From assembly GCA_025964295.1 (NCBI GenBank), contig JAOPZD010000623.1, positions 1 to 7,318 of the forward strand: a stretch of 7,318 bases of DNA, in the 5' to 3' direction. Below the pieces are notes generated by a model that saw only the letters and a program-made list of their open reading frames with translations, did not search any database and was not told where the DNA came from. This DNA is from Conexibacter sp. (GTDB taxonomy: Bacteria; Actinomycetota; Thermoleophilia; Solirubrobacterales; Solirubrobacteraceae). Positions 1 to 7,318 of the stretch are shown here, in pieces (within the stretch, counting starts at the first letter, position 1; every line of letters starts with the position of its first letter). Position numbers and translations under genes: made by a program.

Positions 1-231
1 AAGCGCATCCAGGACTTCTTCATCGAGCAGGCCTTCCCGCGGCGCGAGGTGGTCGATCGCGTGTTGGGGTACTTGGACGACGTCGGCGGCGACGGCGCCA
101 GCACGCAGGAGCTGATGGCCCAGGTCACCCTCGGCAAGGGGCGGATCGAGGGCTTGTTGAAGGTGTTGGACGTCGAGGGCGCGGTCGACCGCGCGGGCTC
201 GCGCTGGGTCGCCCAGCCCGGCGCCTGGTAG
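1..231 (+). pseudogene. recQ: RecQ-like helicase, internal segment (winged-helix-like), inverted relative to its N-terminus
   Basis: The plus-strand frame is open from base 1 to a TAG at 229-231 and encodes 76 residues. It begins KRIQDFFIEQAFP and runs into a helix-turn-helix/winged-helix-like stretch containing STQELMAQV, GKGRIEGLLKVLDVEGAV and SRWVAQPGAW. From memory of the family, this resembles the segment that follows the helicase core in actinobacterial RecQ-like (RqlH-type) helicases, where DNA-contacting winged-helix modules occur. Such proteins continue past the tryptophan, whereas here the frame stops exactly where the sequence turns into the reverse complement of the helicase N-terminal half. 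It is therefore a displaced internal piece of the gene at 216-1193 rather than an independent small gene. The internal GTG at 49 could give a 60-residue ORF, but nothing supports it as a start. The 5' part of the segment lies left of the window. An assembly or amplification chimera remains possible. Confidence 0.7.
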
Positions 232-1193
232 TGCACCACGAACCCGAGGTCGGGCTTGTCATAGCCCATGCCCAGGGCGCTGGTCGCGACGACCGCCTTG
301 AGCTCGTTGCGCAGCAGCCGGTCCTCGACCGCGATCCGGCGCTCGGTGTCGATCTCGCCGCTGTAGGCCTCGGCCGCGATGCCGCGCCCCGACAGCCAGG
401 TCGCGACGAGCTCCGCGTCGCGCTTGGTCAAGGTGTAGACGATGCCCGAGCCCGGCAGCTCGGGCAGCCGCTGGGCCAGCCACGCCAGCCGGTCGGCCTG
501 CGACGGCAGGTCGACGACCTCGAAGCGCAAGGACGAGCGGCCCAGCGCGCCGCGGTAGGTCCGCAGCTCGGCGGCGTCGCGGCCGGCGCTGAGCTGCTCG
601 GAGACGTCGGCGACGACGCGGTCGTTGGCCGTGGCCGTCGTGCACAGGACGCCGACGCCGTCGGGCAGGCGGTCGAGCATGTCGCCGATGCGGCGGTAGT
701 CCGGGCGGAAGTCGTGGCCCCAGTCCGAGATGCAGTGCGCCTCGTCGACGACCAGCAGGCCGACGCGCGCCGCGAAGGCCGGCAGCATCTGCTCGCGGAA
801 CTGCGGGTTGTTGAGGCGCTCGGGGCTGATCAGCAGGAGGTCGACGGCGTCGGCCTCCAGCAGCGCGGTGACCTCGCTCCACGCGTCGCGGTTGGTCGAG
901 TTGACCGTGTGCGCGCGCAGCCCGAGCCGCTCCGCCGCGTCGATCTGGTTGCGCATCAGCGCCAGCAGCGGCGAGACGATCAGGGTGGGGCCCGCGCCGG
1001 CCTCCCTCAGCAGGGCGGTCGCCACGAAGTAGACCGCCGACTTGCCCCAGCCCGTCCGCTGGACGCAGAGCACGCGCGCGCGGTCGTCGACGAGGTCGCG
1101 GATCGCGTCGAGCTGGTGCTCGCGAAAGCGCGCGTCGGGACCGGCGAGGGCGTGGAGATGCTGTTCGGCGCGGGTGTCGATGGCGGTGCTCAT
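216..1193 (-). pseudogene. recQ: RecQ-family ATP-dependent DNA helicase, N-terminal 326 residues, gene broken by inversion
   Basis: RecQ helicases are superfamily 2 3'-5' DNA helicases of recombination and repair. The ATG at 1193 follows AGAAGGA closely. Visible motifs in order are motif 0 FREHQ (23-27), Walker A TGWGKS (47-52), motif Ia SPLLALMRNQ (74-83), DEAH (150-153), the RecQ aromatic-rich loop CISDWGHDFRPDY (154-166), motif III TTATAN (185-190), motif IV IVYTLTKRDAE (251-261) and motif V SALGMGYDKPDLGFVVHY (305-322). The Walker A tryptophan and this motif II context resemble actinobacterial RqlH-type RecQ proteins. After HYQAPG (residue 326) an intact protein should continue into motif VI (QxxGRAGR). 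Instead the frame enters the antisense of the segment at 1-228 and stays open to the window edge with non-homologous residues. Without motif VI the visible product cannot be an active helicase. Either the gene is rearranged or the join is an artefact. Confidence 0.85.
217..228. repeat. Inversion junction with palindromic core inside recQ
   Basis: The 12 bases CCCGGCGCCTGG carry a GGCGCC core (220-225). On the plus strand they encode PGAW, ending the displaced segment. On the minus strand they lie within the HYQAPG codons that end the helicase half. Each reading looks native to its own half, so the two halves share these bases. This is what recombination or template switching between short inverted repeats in one gene would leave. 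The second junction must lie left of base 1. Confidence 0.65.
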
Positions 1194-1196
1194 GTG

Positions 1197-1203
1197 TCCT
1201 TCT
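1197..1203 (-). promoter_or_regulatory. Ribosome binding site of recQ
   Basis: AGAAGGA on the minus strand lies 3 bases before the ATG at 1193. It supports that start over internal GTG or ATG codons. The 69-base gap to the divergent permease gene must hold the promoters for both directions, but no convincing -35/-10 pair for recQ is visible. Confidence 0.5.
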
Positions 1204-1246
1204 GACGGTAGGGGACGCTTCGGCGGTGTCCGAACCGTCGGGGCCG

Positions 1247-1252
1247 TAGCGT
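1247..1252 (+). promoter_or_regulatory. Possible -10 element of the EamA gene (leaderless start)
   Basis: TAGCGT fits the actinobacterial TANNNT -10 consensus and lies 10 bases before the ATG at 1263, which has no Shine-Dalgarno sequence. Transcription would begin within a few bases of the start codon, giving a nearly leaderless mRNA, which is common in actinobacteria. No clear -35 box was found, so this rests on a weak motif and its spacing. Confidence 0.25.
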
Positions 1253-1262
1253 CTCCATCCCC

Positions 1263-2150
1263 ATGGCCACCGCCACCCGACCCGCCGCGCGCGTGAGCCC
1301 GCTCGTCCTCGGCGCCGCGCTGACGACCGTGACCCTCTGGGCCTCGGCGTTCGTCGGCATCCGCGCCGCCGGCCACGACCTCTCGGCCGGTCCGCTGTCG
1401 CTCGCGCGCCTCCTCGTCGGCACCGCGGCGCTCGGCGCGCTGGTCGCGGCCCGTAGGGAGGCGCTGCCGCCGCGCGCCGACCTGCCGCGCCTCGTGCTCG
1501 TCGGCGTGGTGTGGTTCGCGATCTACAACGTCGCGCTCAACGAGGCCGAGCGCCACGTCGACGCGGGCACCGCCGCGATGCTCGTCAACGTCGGGCCGGT
1601 GATCATCGCCGTGCTGGCCGGCGTCGTGCTCAAGGAGGGCTTCCCGCGCACGCTGATCGCCGGGTGCGGCGTCGCGTTCGCCGGCGCGGTCCTGATCGGC
1701 GCGGCGACGTCGCACGACGGGCTCAAGCCGAGCGTCGGGACCGTGCTGTGCCTCGTCGCCGCCGTCACCTACGCGATCGCCGTCGTGGCCCAGAAGCCGC
1801 TGCTGACGCGCAGCTCGCCGCTGACGATCACCTGGCTGGCCTGCGCGATCGGCGCGCTGTGCTGCCTGCCGTTCGCGCCGCAGCTGGTCGCCCAGGTCCA
1901 GGACGCGTCGGGAGCGACCATCGGCTGGACGGTCTACCTCGGCCTCTTCCCCACCGCCATCGCCTTCACGACCTGGGCCTACGCGCTGACGCACACGAGC
2001 GCGGGCCGGATGGGCGCGACGACCTACCTCGTGCCGCCGTTGGCCACGCTGATGGGCTGGGCGTACTTCGGCGAGACGCCGCCGGGCCTCGCGCTGGCCG
2101 GGGGCGTGCTGTGCCTGGCCGGCGCCGCGCTGGCCCGCCGGGGCCGCTAG
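1263..2150 (+). CDS. EamA/DMT-superfamily permease, ten predicted membrane helices
   Basis: The 295-residue product has the usual length and duplicated layout of EamA (drug/metabolite transporter, RhaT/YdcZ-like) permeases. The first repeat covers about residues 13-147 and the second about 157-291, each with roughly five hydrophobic segments. Family-typical features include WASAFVGIRAA in helix 1, GTAAMLVNVGPVIIAVLAG near the end of repeat 1 and TSAGRMGATTYLVPPLATLM in repeat 2, followed by the GE motif (YFGETP) before the last helix. Members move small metabolites or amino acids across the cytoplasmic membrane, usually as exporters. The substrate cannot be read from sequence. The gene diverges from recQ across 69 bases and is followed after 26 bases by the phzF-like gene in the same direction, so they may be co-expressed. 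The ATG at 1263 gives a short polar N-terminus directly before helix 1. It has no Shine-Dalgarno sequence. Confidence 0.9.
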   Translation: MATATRPAARVSPLVLGAALTTVTLWASAFVGIRAAGHDLSAGPLSLARLLVGTAALGALVAARREALPPRADLPRLVLVGVVWFAIYNVALNEAERHVDAGTAAMLVNVGPVIIAVLAGVVLKEGFPRTLIAGCGVAFAGAVLIGAATSHDGLKPSVGTVLCLVAAVTYAIAVVAQKPLLTRSSPLTITWLACAIGALCCLPFAPQLVAQVQDASGATIGWTVYLGLFPTAIAFTTWAYALTHTSAGRMGATTYLVPPLATLMGWAYFGETPPGLALAGGVLCLAGAALARRGR

Positions 2151-2160
2151 CCGAGGGTCG

Positions 2161-2166
2161 TAGGCT
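2161..2166 (+). promoter_or_regulatory. Possible -10 element of the phzF-like gene
   Basis: TAGGCT (TANNNT) ends 10 bases before the ATG at 2177, the same spacing as at the EamA gene. The start codon lacks a clear Shine-Dalgarno sequence. The upstream -35 region is pure GC with no recognisable box, so this is suggestive only. Confidence 0.2.
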
Positions 2167-2568
2167 TGCGGGCGCCATGACCGACATCCTGCGCCTCGCC
2201 GCGTTCACCGACGTCCCGCAGGGCGGCAACCCGGCCGGCGTCGTGCTCGACGCCTCGGCCCTCGACGACGCGCAGATGCAGGCCATCGCCGCCGACGTCG
2301 GCTACTCCGAGACCGCGTTCATCACCGCCCGGACCGGCGACGGCGCCTACGACGTCCGCTACTTCTCCCTCGCCGCCGAGGTGCCGTTCTGCGGCCACGC
2401 GACGATCGCCACCGCGGTCGCCCTGGCCCAGCGCGACGGCGCCGGCGACCTGCTGCTCAGCACCCGGGCGGGCCTGGTCGCCGTCCGGACCGAGAGCGAC
2501 GACGACGACCAGGTCACCGCGACGCTGACGAGCGTCGTCCCGCGCGTGGAACTCGAGCTCGCCGACGC

Positions 2569-2629
2569 CGACCTCGACCCCGCGCTCGCCGCGCTGCGCT
2601 GGTCCCGCGACGACCTCGACCCCGCGCTC
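2569..2629 (+). repeat. Pair of identical 19-bp direct repeats inside phzF-like gene
   Basis: The same 19 bases, CGACCTCGACCCCGCGCTC, occur at 2569-2587 and 2611-2629. The 42-base offset keeps them in frame, and each encodes DLDPAL. They probably reflect coding bias or an old in-frame duplication. They lie about 150 bases before the frameshift and do not explain it. Confidence 0.6.
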
Positions 2630-3020
2630 CCGCCGCGGATCGCCTACGCCGGCGCGCGCCACCTGATCCTGGCGGCGGCCACGCGCGCGCGGCTCGCCGA
2701 CCTCGCCTACGACTTCGACGCGCTCAAGGCCTACATGTCGCAGCGCGACCTCGTCACCGTCGACCTCGTCCACCGCAGGACGAGACCACCTTCCACGCGC
2801 GCAACCCGTTTCCGGTCGGCGGCGTGGTCGAGGACCCGGCGACCGGCGCGGCCGCCGCGGCGTTCGGCGCCTACCTCCGCGCGCTCGGCCTCGTGACGCC
2901 GCCGGTGCGCGTGACCGTCCACCAGGGCGACGACATGGGGCGCCCGAGCCTGCTGCTCATCGACCTCGACGCCGACCCGGCCGGCGGCGTCCGCGTGACC
3001 GGCACCGCCGTGCGGATGGC

Positions 3021-3026
3021 GGAGGG
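3021..3026 (+). promoter_or_regulatory. Ribosome binding site deciding the GTG start at 3033
   Basis: GGAGGG lies 6 bases before the GTG at 3033, inside the end of the phzF-like frame. It fixes the start of the MBL-fold gene and supports translational coupling with the gene before it. Confidence 0.65.
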
Positions 3027-3032
3027 CGACGC

Positions 3033-3710
3033 GTGAGCGACGCGGCCGTCGCCGAGCTCGCGCCCGGCCTGCACCGCTGGACCGCCCGTCACCCGCGCTG
3101 GCACCCGGCCGGCGACTTCGGCGCGCGGGTCGCGAGCTTCGCGCTGGTCGCGGGCGACGACCTGCTGCTGATCGACCCGCAGCTGCCCGAGGACGGCGCC
3201 GTCGTGGCCGCGCTCGACGCGCTGGCCGACACCACCAAGAACGTCCACGTCCTCCTCACGATCGGCTACCACGTCCGCTCCGCCGAGCCGCTGGGCGAGC
3301 GCTACGACGCGCAGATCCACGGACCCGAGACCGTCGCGTCGCGGCTCCAGAGCACCGCGCGCTTCACGCCGCTGGACGCCGGCGCGCCCGGCCCCGCCGG
3401 CGTCGTCGTCCACGCGATCGGCCGCCCGCGCCGCAGCGAGACGCCGCTCTGGCTCCCGTCCCACGAGGCCATCGCCTTCGGCGACGCGCTCGTGACGACG
3501 CCCGCCGGCGCGCTGCGCATGTGGTGCCAGGACGACCGCGACGACCGCCGCCTCGCGTTCTATCGCGACCGCTTCGCCCCGACCCTCGAGCCGCTCGTCG
3601 CGCGCAACCCGCGGCGCATCCTCGTCACCCACGGCGCGCCCATCCTCGCCGACGGCGCCGCGCACCTCCAAGCGGCCGCCGCGGCCGAGCCCTGGTTCCA
3701 CCGCGGATGA
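3033..3710 (+). CDS. Metallo-beta-lactamase-fold protein with degenerate metal motif
   Basis: The 225-residue product has the alternating strands of the MBL fold: SFALVAGDDLLLIDPQLP (35-52), the VHVLLTIGYH strand (71-80), EAIAFGDALVT (145-155) and ILVTHGAPI (196-204). In hydrolytic members the second strand ends in HxHxDH. Here the matching stretch is GYHVRS, leaving only H80 of that motif, while D151 and H200 occupy positions expected for later metal ligands. A mononuclear or metal-free site is therefore likely, and classical hydrolase activity is doubtful. The GTG start overlaps the phzF-like TGA (GTGA) and has a strong GGAGGG, so the two genes were evolved as a coupled pair. There is no signal peptide, so the protein is probably cytosolic. 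The substrate is unknown. Confidence 0.8.
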   Translation: MSDAAVAELAPGLHRWTARHPRWHPAGDFGARVASFALVAGDDLLLIDPQLPEDGAVVAALDALADTTKNVHVLLTIGYHVRSAEPLGERYDAQIHGPETVASRLQSTARFTPLDAGAPGPAGVVVHAIGRPRRSETPLWLPSHEAIAFGDALVTTPAGALRMWCQDDRDDRRLAFYRDRFAPTLEPLVARNPRRILVTHGAPILADGAAHLQAAAAAEPWFHRG

Positions 3711-3716
3711 CCCAAC

Positions 3717-3738
3717 TGGTCCTGTTCGCTCAGGACCA
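3717..3738. promoter_or_regulatory. Perfect 8-bp inverted repeat before the AhpD-like gene (operator or terminator)
   Basis: TGGTCCTG and CAGGACCA flank the 6-base spacer TTCGCT. The repeat starts 7 bases after the MBL-gene stop and ends 22 bases before the ATG at 3760. A possible -10 (TACCGT, 3746-3751) follows 7 bases later, so the repeat would overlap the -35 region, the usual place for a repressor dimer. It could equally form an RNA hairpin ending the upstream transcript, but there is no T-rich tract. Confidence 0.5.
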
Positions 3739-3745
3739 CTCCGGA

Positions 3746-3751
3746 TACCGT
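3746..3751 (+). promoter_or_regulatory. Possible -10 element of the AhpD-like gene
   Basis: TACCGT (TANNNT) lies 8 bases before the ATG at 3760, and no Shine-Dalgarno sequence is present. This matches the arrangement at the two other non-overlapping plus-strand genes. Support is limited to motif and spacing. Confidence 0.25.
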
Positions 3752-3759
3752 CGCCGGTC

Positions 3760-6014
<2,255 letters not shown>

Positions 6015-7049
6015 TCAGGCGGCGTCGGCGACGAGGATGCCGCGACCCTGGAGGCGGCCCTGGTCGAGGTCGGCCATGGCGTCGTTGACGGCTTCCAGCG
6101 GGTAGGTGCTGGTGTGCAGCGTGACCTTGCCCTGTGCGGTCAAGGTCATCAGCTCGGCGAGGTCGTTGTAGGACCCGACGAGGTTCCCGATGAAGTTGAT
6201 CTCCCGCGAGATGATGTCGATCGTCGGCACGTCGATGTTCTCGCCGTAGCCGATGACGTAGTAGTTGCCCGCCTCGCGCAGCATCGCGACGCCATCGCTC
6301 GTCGCGCCGCGCTCGCCGACGAAGTCGATGATCGCCTCGGCGCCGACGCCGTCGGTCATCTCGAGGATCGTGTCGACCTGCTTGCCGTCGGCGGCGACCG
6401 TCGTGTCGGCGCCGATCTCGGAGGCCAGCGCGCGGGCCTGCTCGGACGGGTCGATCACGATGATCTCGGCCGGCGTCATCGCCTTGAGGCACTGGATGCC
6501 GATGTGACCCAGGCCGCCGGCGCCGATGACGACGGCGCGCGATCCCGGGTACAGGATGGACACCGCCTTCTTGACCGCGTGGTAGGCCGTGAGGCCCGCG
6601 TCGGCGAGCGCCGCGATGTCCTTGGGGTGCAGCGTCGGCGGCAGCTTGACCACCGAGCGGGCGCTCGTCTTCAGCAGCTGGGCGAAGCCGCCGTCGACCG
6701 AGATCCCCGGGAAGAGGTTGTTGATGCAGTGGACGTCGTCGCCGGCGCGGCAGGCCCGGCACAGCCCGCAGGTGATCAGCGGGTGGACGATGACCGTGTC
6801 GCCGACCTCGACGTTGCTGACGGCCGAGCCGATCTCGTGCACCCAGCCGGCGTTCTCGTGGCCGAGCACGTAGGGCAGCTCGACGCCGGACTTCTCGGCC
6901 CACTGCCCTTCCTGTACATGAAGGTCGGTGCGGCACAGGCCGGCGCCGCCGACCCGGACGATCACGTCGTGCGGGCCGGTGATCTCGGGCTCGGCGATCT
7001 GCTCGACGGCGAGCGCCTCGTGGTACTTGTGCAGGCGGGCGGCGATCAT
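6015..7049 (-). CDS. Zinc-dependent NAD(P)-linked alcohol dehydrogenase (MDR family)
   Basis: The 344-residue medium-chain dehydrogenase oxidises alcohols with NAD(P)+. Catalytic zinc ligands are C39 (LCRTDLH), H64 with E65 (GHE) and probably D150 (ADAGLTAYHA). The structural zinc is held by C94, C97, C100 and C108. The Rossmann motif GAGGLG is at 176-181, and D200 at the end of the next strand (IIVIDPSEQ) favours NAD+ over NADP+. Length and C-terminus are normal. The ATG at 7049 overlaps the TGA of the gene before it (ATGA) and has AGAAAGG 7 bases upstream. The chaperonin gene follows after 21 bases. Similar dehydrogenases lie beside groEL-like genes in actinobacterial propane/alkane monooxygenase clusters and oxidise the alcohol formed, for example 2-propanol. 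The exact substrate here is inferred from context only. Confidence 0.92.
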   Translation of the reverse strand: MIAARLHKYHEALAVEQIAEPEITGPHDVIVRVGGAGLCRTDLHVQEGQWAEKSGVELPYVLGHENAGWVHEIGSAVSNVEVGDTVIVHPLITCGLCRACRAGDDVHCINNLFPGISVDGGFAQLLKTSARSVVKLPPTLHPKDIAALADAGLTAYHAVKKAVSILYPGSRAVVIGAGGLGHIGIQCLKAMTPAEIIVIDPSEQARALASEIGADTTVAADGKQVDTILEMTDGVGAEAIIDFVGERGATSDGVAMLREAGNYYVIGYGENIDVPTIDIISREINFIGNLVGSYNDLAELMTLTAQGKVTLHTSTYPLEAVNDAMADLDQGRLQGRGILVADAA

Positions 7050-7318
7050 GCGATGGCCTTTCTGATCTCATCGGCTGTGCGAGCGAGCCCCTGGGCGAGC
7101 TCGCGCCCGGCATGCGAGCGCTCTGCGCGAGGCAATGCCGCCTCCTGGGTCGGGTCGGGGACGCCGTGGCGGACGGCCAGCAGCGAGCGGCAGATGCCGC
7201 CGTTGCTCTCCAGGCTGAGGCTCACCAGGCGCGCGCGGCGCAGCCAGGTCCGCAGCGTCGCGGCGTCCAGCGCAGAGCCGTCGACGGCGATAAGCTCGGG
7301 CGCGTCCGGACCGGCCGG
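7046..7318 (-). CDS. Unidentified protein, C-terminal 90 residues (start beyond window)
   Basis: A minus-strand frame is open from the window edge to TGA at 7048-7046 and encodes 90 residues. It starts PAGPDAPELIAVDGSALD and contains TLRTWLRRARLVSLSLESN, GGICRSLLAVRHGVPDP and a polar helical tail ending ADEIRKAIA. I do not recognise the family. It has no membrane segment or clear catalytic motif, and only one cysteine. Its stop overlaps the adh start (ATGA), so it is cotranscribed and translationally coupled with adh. Codon use in the last third (GCA, CCT, CAT, GCT, ACA, GAT, AGA) is less GC-rich at third positions than in adh or groEL. If the operon is a prm/mim-type cluster, this could be one of the accessory genes between the monooxygenase and adh. 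A longer ORF in another minus frame across this region is a GC shadow. Confidence 0.7.
   Translation of the reverse strand, partial: PAGPDAPELIAVDGSALDAATLRTWLRRARLVSLSLESNGGICRSLLAVRHGVPDPTQEAALPRAERSHAGRELAQGLARTADEIRKAIA
7057..7063 (-). promoter_or_regulatory. Ribosome binding site of adh inside the preceding gene
   Basis: AGAAAGG on the minus strand is 7 bases before the ATG at 7049 and lies within the last codons of the upstream gene. Together with the ATGA overlap it supports the MIAARLHKY start and operon coupling. Confidence 0.55.

Larger units (their letters stand above)
2177..3036 (+). pseudogene. PhzF-family isomerase/epimerase, interrupted by a single-base frameshift
   Basis: PhzF-fold proteins are cytosolic two-domain isomerases or epimerases with diaminopimelate-epimerase-like architecture; PhzF itself acts in phenazine synthesis. 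The N-terminal half shows GGNPAGVVL (16-24), the catalytic-type glutamate E45 in YSETAF and FCGHAT. The frame is native to about residue 200 (HR at 2771-2776), then runs through 39 unrelated residues to a TGA at 2894-2896. The shifted frame from 2779 restores the family C-terminus: DETTFHARNPFPVGGVVEDPATG, GAYLR and HQGDDMGRPS, ending at TGA 3034-3036. One missing G before base 2777 explains this, because CAC CGC (G)AG GAC would read HRED. The repaired protein has 286 residues, normal for the family, with the conserved aspartate of EDPATG at residue 220. There is no phenazine gene nearby, so the substrate is unknown. The context is not a homopolymer, so either a true mutation or a sequence error is possible. 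Confidence 0.85.

Noticed and set aside
216..1193. Two independent recQ paralogs lying tail to tail
   Set aside because: Both pieces stop at the same shared 12 bases, and the plus-strand piece carries only the part that should follow the minus-strand piece. One rearranged gene is simpler.
231..1205. 324-codon plus-strand frame opposite the recQ N-terminus
   Set aside because: It is antisense to a region with all expected helicase motifs, and its composition (A, V, R, D, Q repeats) is that of a GC shadow.
1219..1234. TTCGG/CCGAA inverted repeat between recQ and EamA gene
   Set aside because: A stem of only five bases is expected by chance in this composition, and no second element supports an operator.
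1511..2176. Upstream extension of the phzF-like frame through the EamA gene
   Set aside because: Homology begins at MTDILRLAAFTD (ATG 2177). The earlier part is arginine-rich shadow of the permease.
2824..3036. Independent 70-residue gene starting at GTG 2824
   Set aside because: It is the C-terminal part of the PhzF-like protein after the frameshift, and homology continues upstream of this codon to 2779.

Overview
The window is about 73% G+C by eye, with almost every third codon position G or C. Together with an actinobacterial-type RecQ-like helicase and an alcohol dehydrogenase/GroEL pair typical of actinobacterial monooxygenase clusters, this points to a high-GC member of the Actinomycetota. 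A Solirubrobacterales/Thermoleophilia relative is plausible but is inference. No RNA genes, insertion sequences, CRISPR arrays or origins were seen.

Left end (1-1193): pieces of one RecQ-family helicase gene face each other. The N-terminal helicase part (residues 1-326) lies on the minus strand, from 1193 down to about 216. A later part of the same kind of protein (a DFF segment plus a winged-helix-like segment) lies on the plus strand at 1-228. They meet at a 12-base sequence with a GGCGCC palindromic core, which both halves can read as their own codons. This is the expected structure of an inversion inside the gene between two short inverted repeats, or of an inverted chimera from amplification or assembly. 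RecQ motif VI should follow the junction and is absent there.

Middle (1263-4347, plus strand): four genes in one direction. They are an EamA/DMT-type ten-helix permease, a PhzF-family isomerase/epimerase broken by one missing base near 2777, a metallo-beta-lactamase-fold protein with a degraded metal motif (GTG start, overlapping the phzF stop by 4 bases), and a carboxymuconolactone decarboxylase/AhpD-like protein with a CxxC pair. A perfect 8-bp inverted repeat sits just before the last gene. Nothing links these four into a known pathway. The PhzF-like and MBL-fold genes are clearly translationally coupled.

Right end (7318-4344, minus strand): an operon of an N-terminally cut unidentified gene, a zinc-dependent alcohol dehydrogenase and a divergent GroEL-type chaperonin. 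The first two overlap at ATGA, and adh and groEL are 21 bases apart. Adjacent adh and groEL-like genes are characteristic of the downstream end of propane/alkane binuclear-iron monooxygenase clusters (prm/mim type), where the specialised chaperonin folds the hydroxylase and the dehydrogenase oxidises the alcohol product. The monooxygenase genes themselves would lie beyond 7318 and are not visible, so this assignment is inference. The chaperonin is unusual: the catalytic aspartate equivalent to E. coli GroEL D398 is glycine, several apical and inter-ring contact positions differ, and the GGM tail is missing. The operon ends convergently with the AhpD-like gene, the two stop codons sharing one CTAG, and an 11-bp hairpin that may serve as terminator lies inside the 3' end of the AhpD-like gene.
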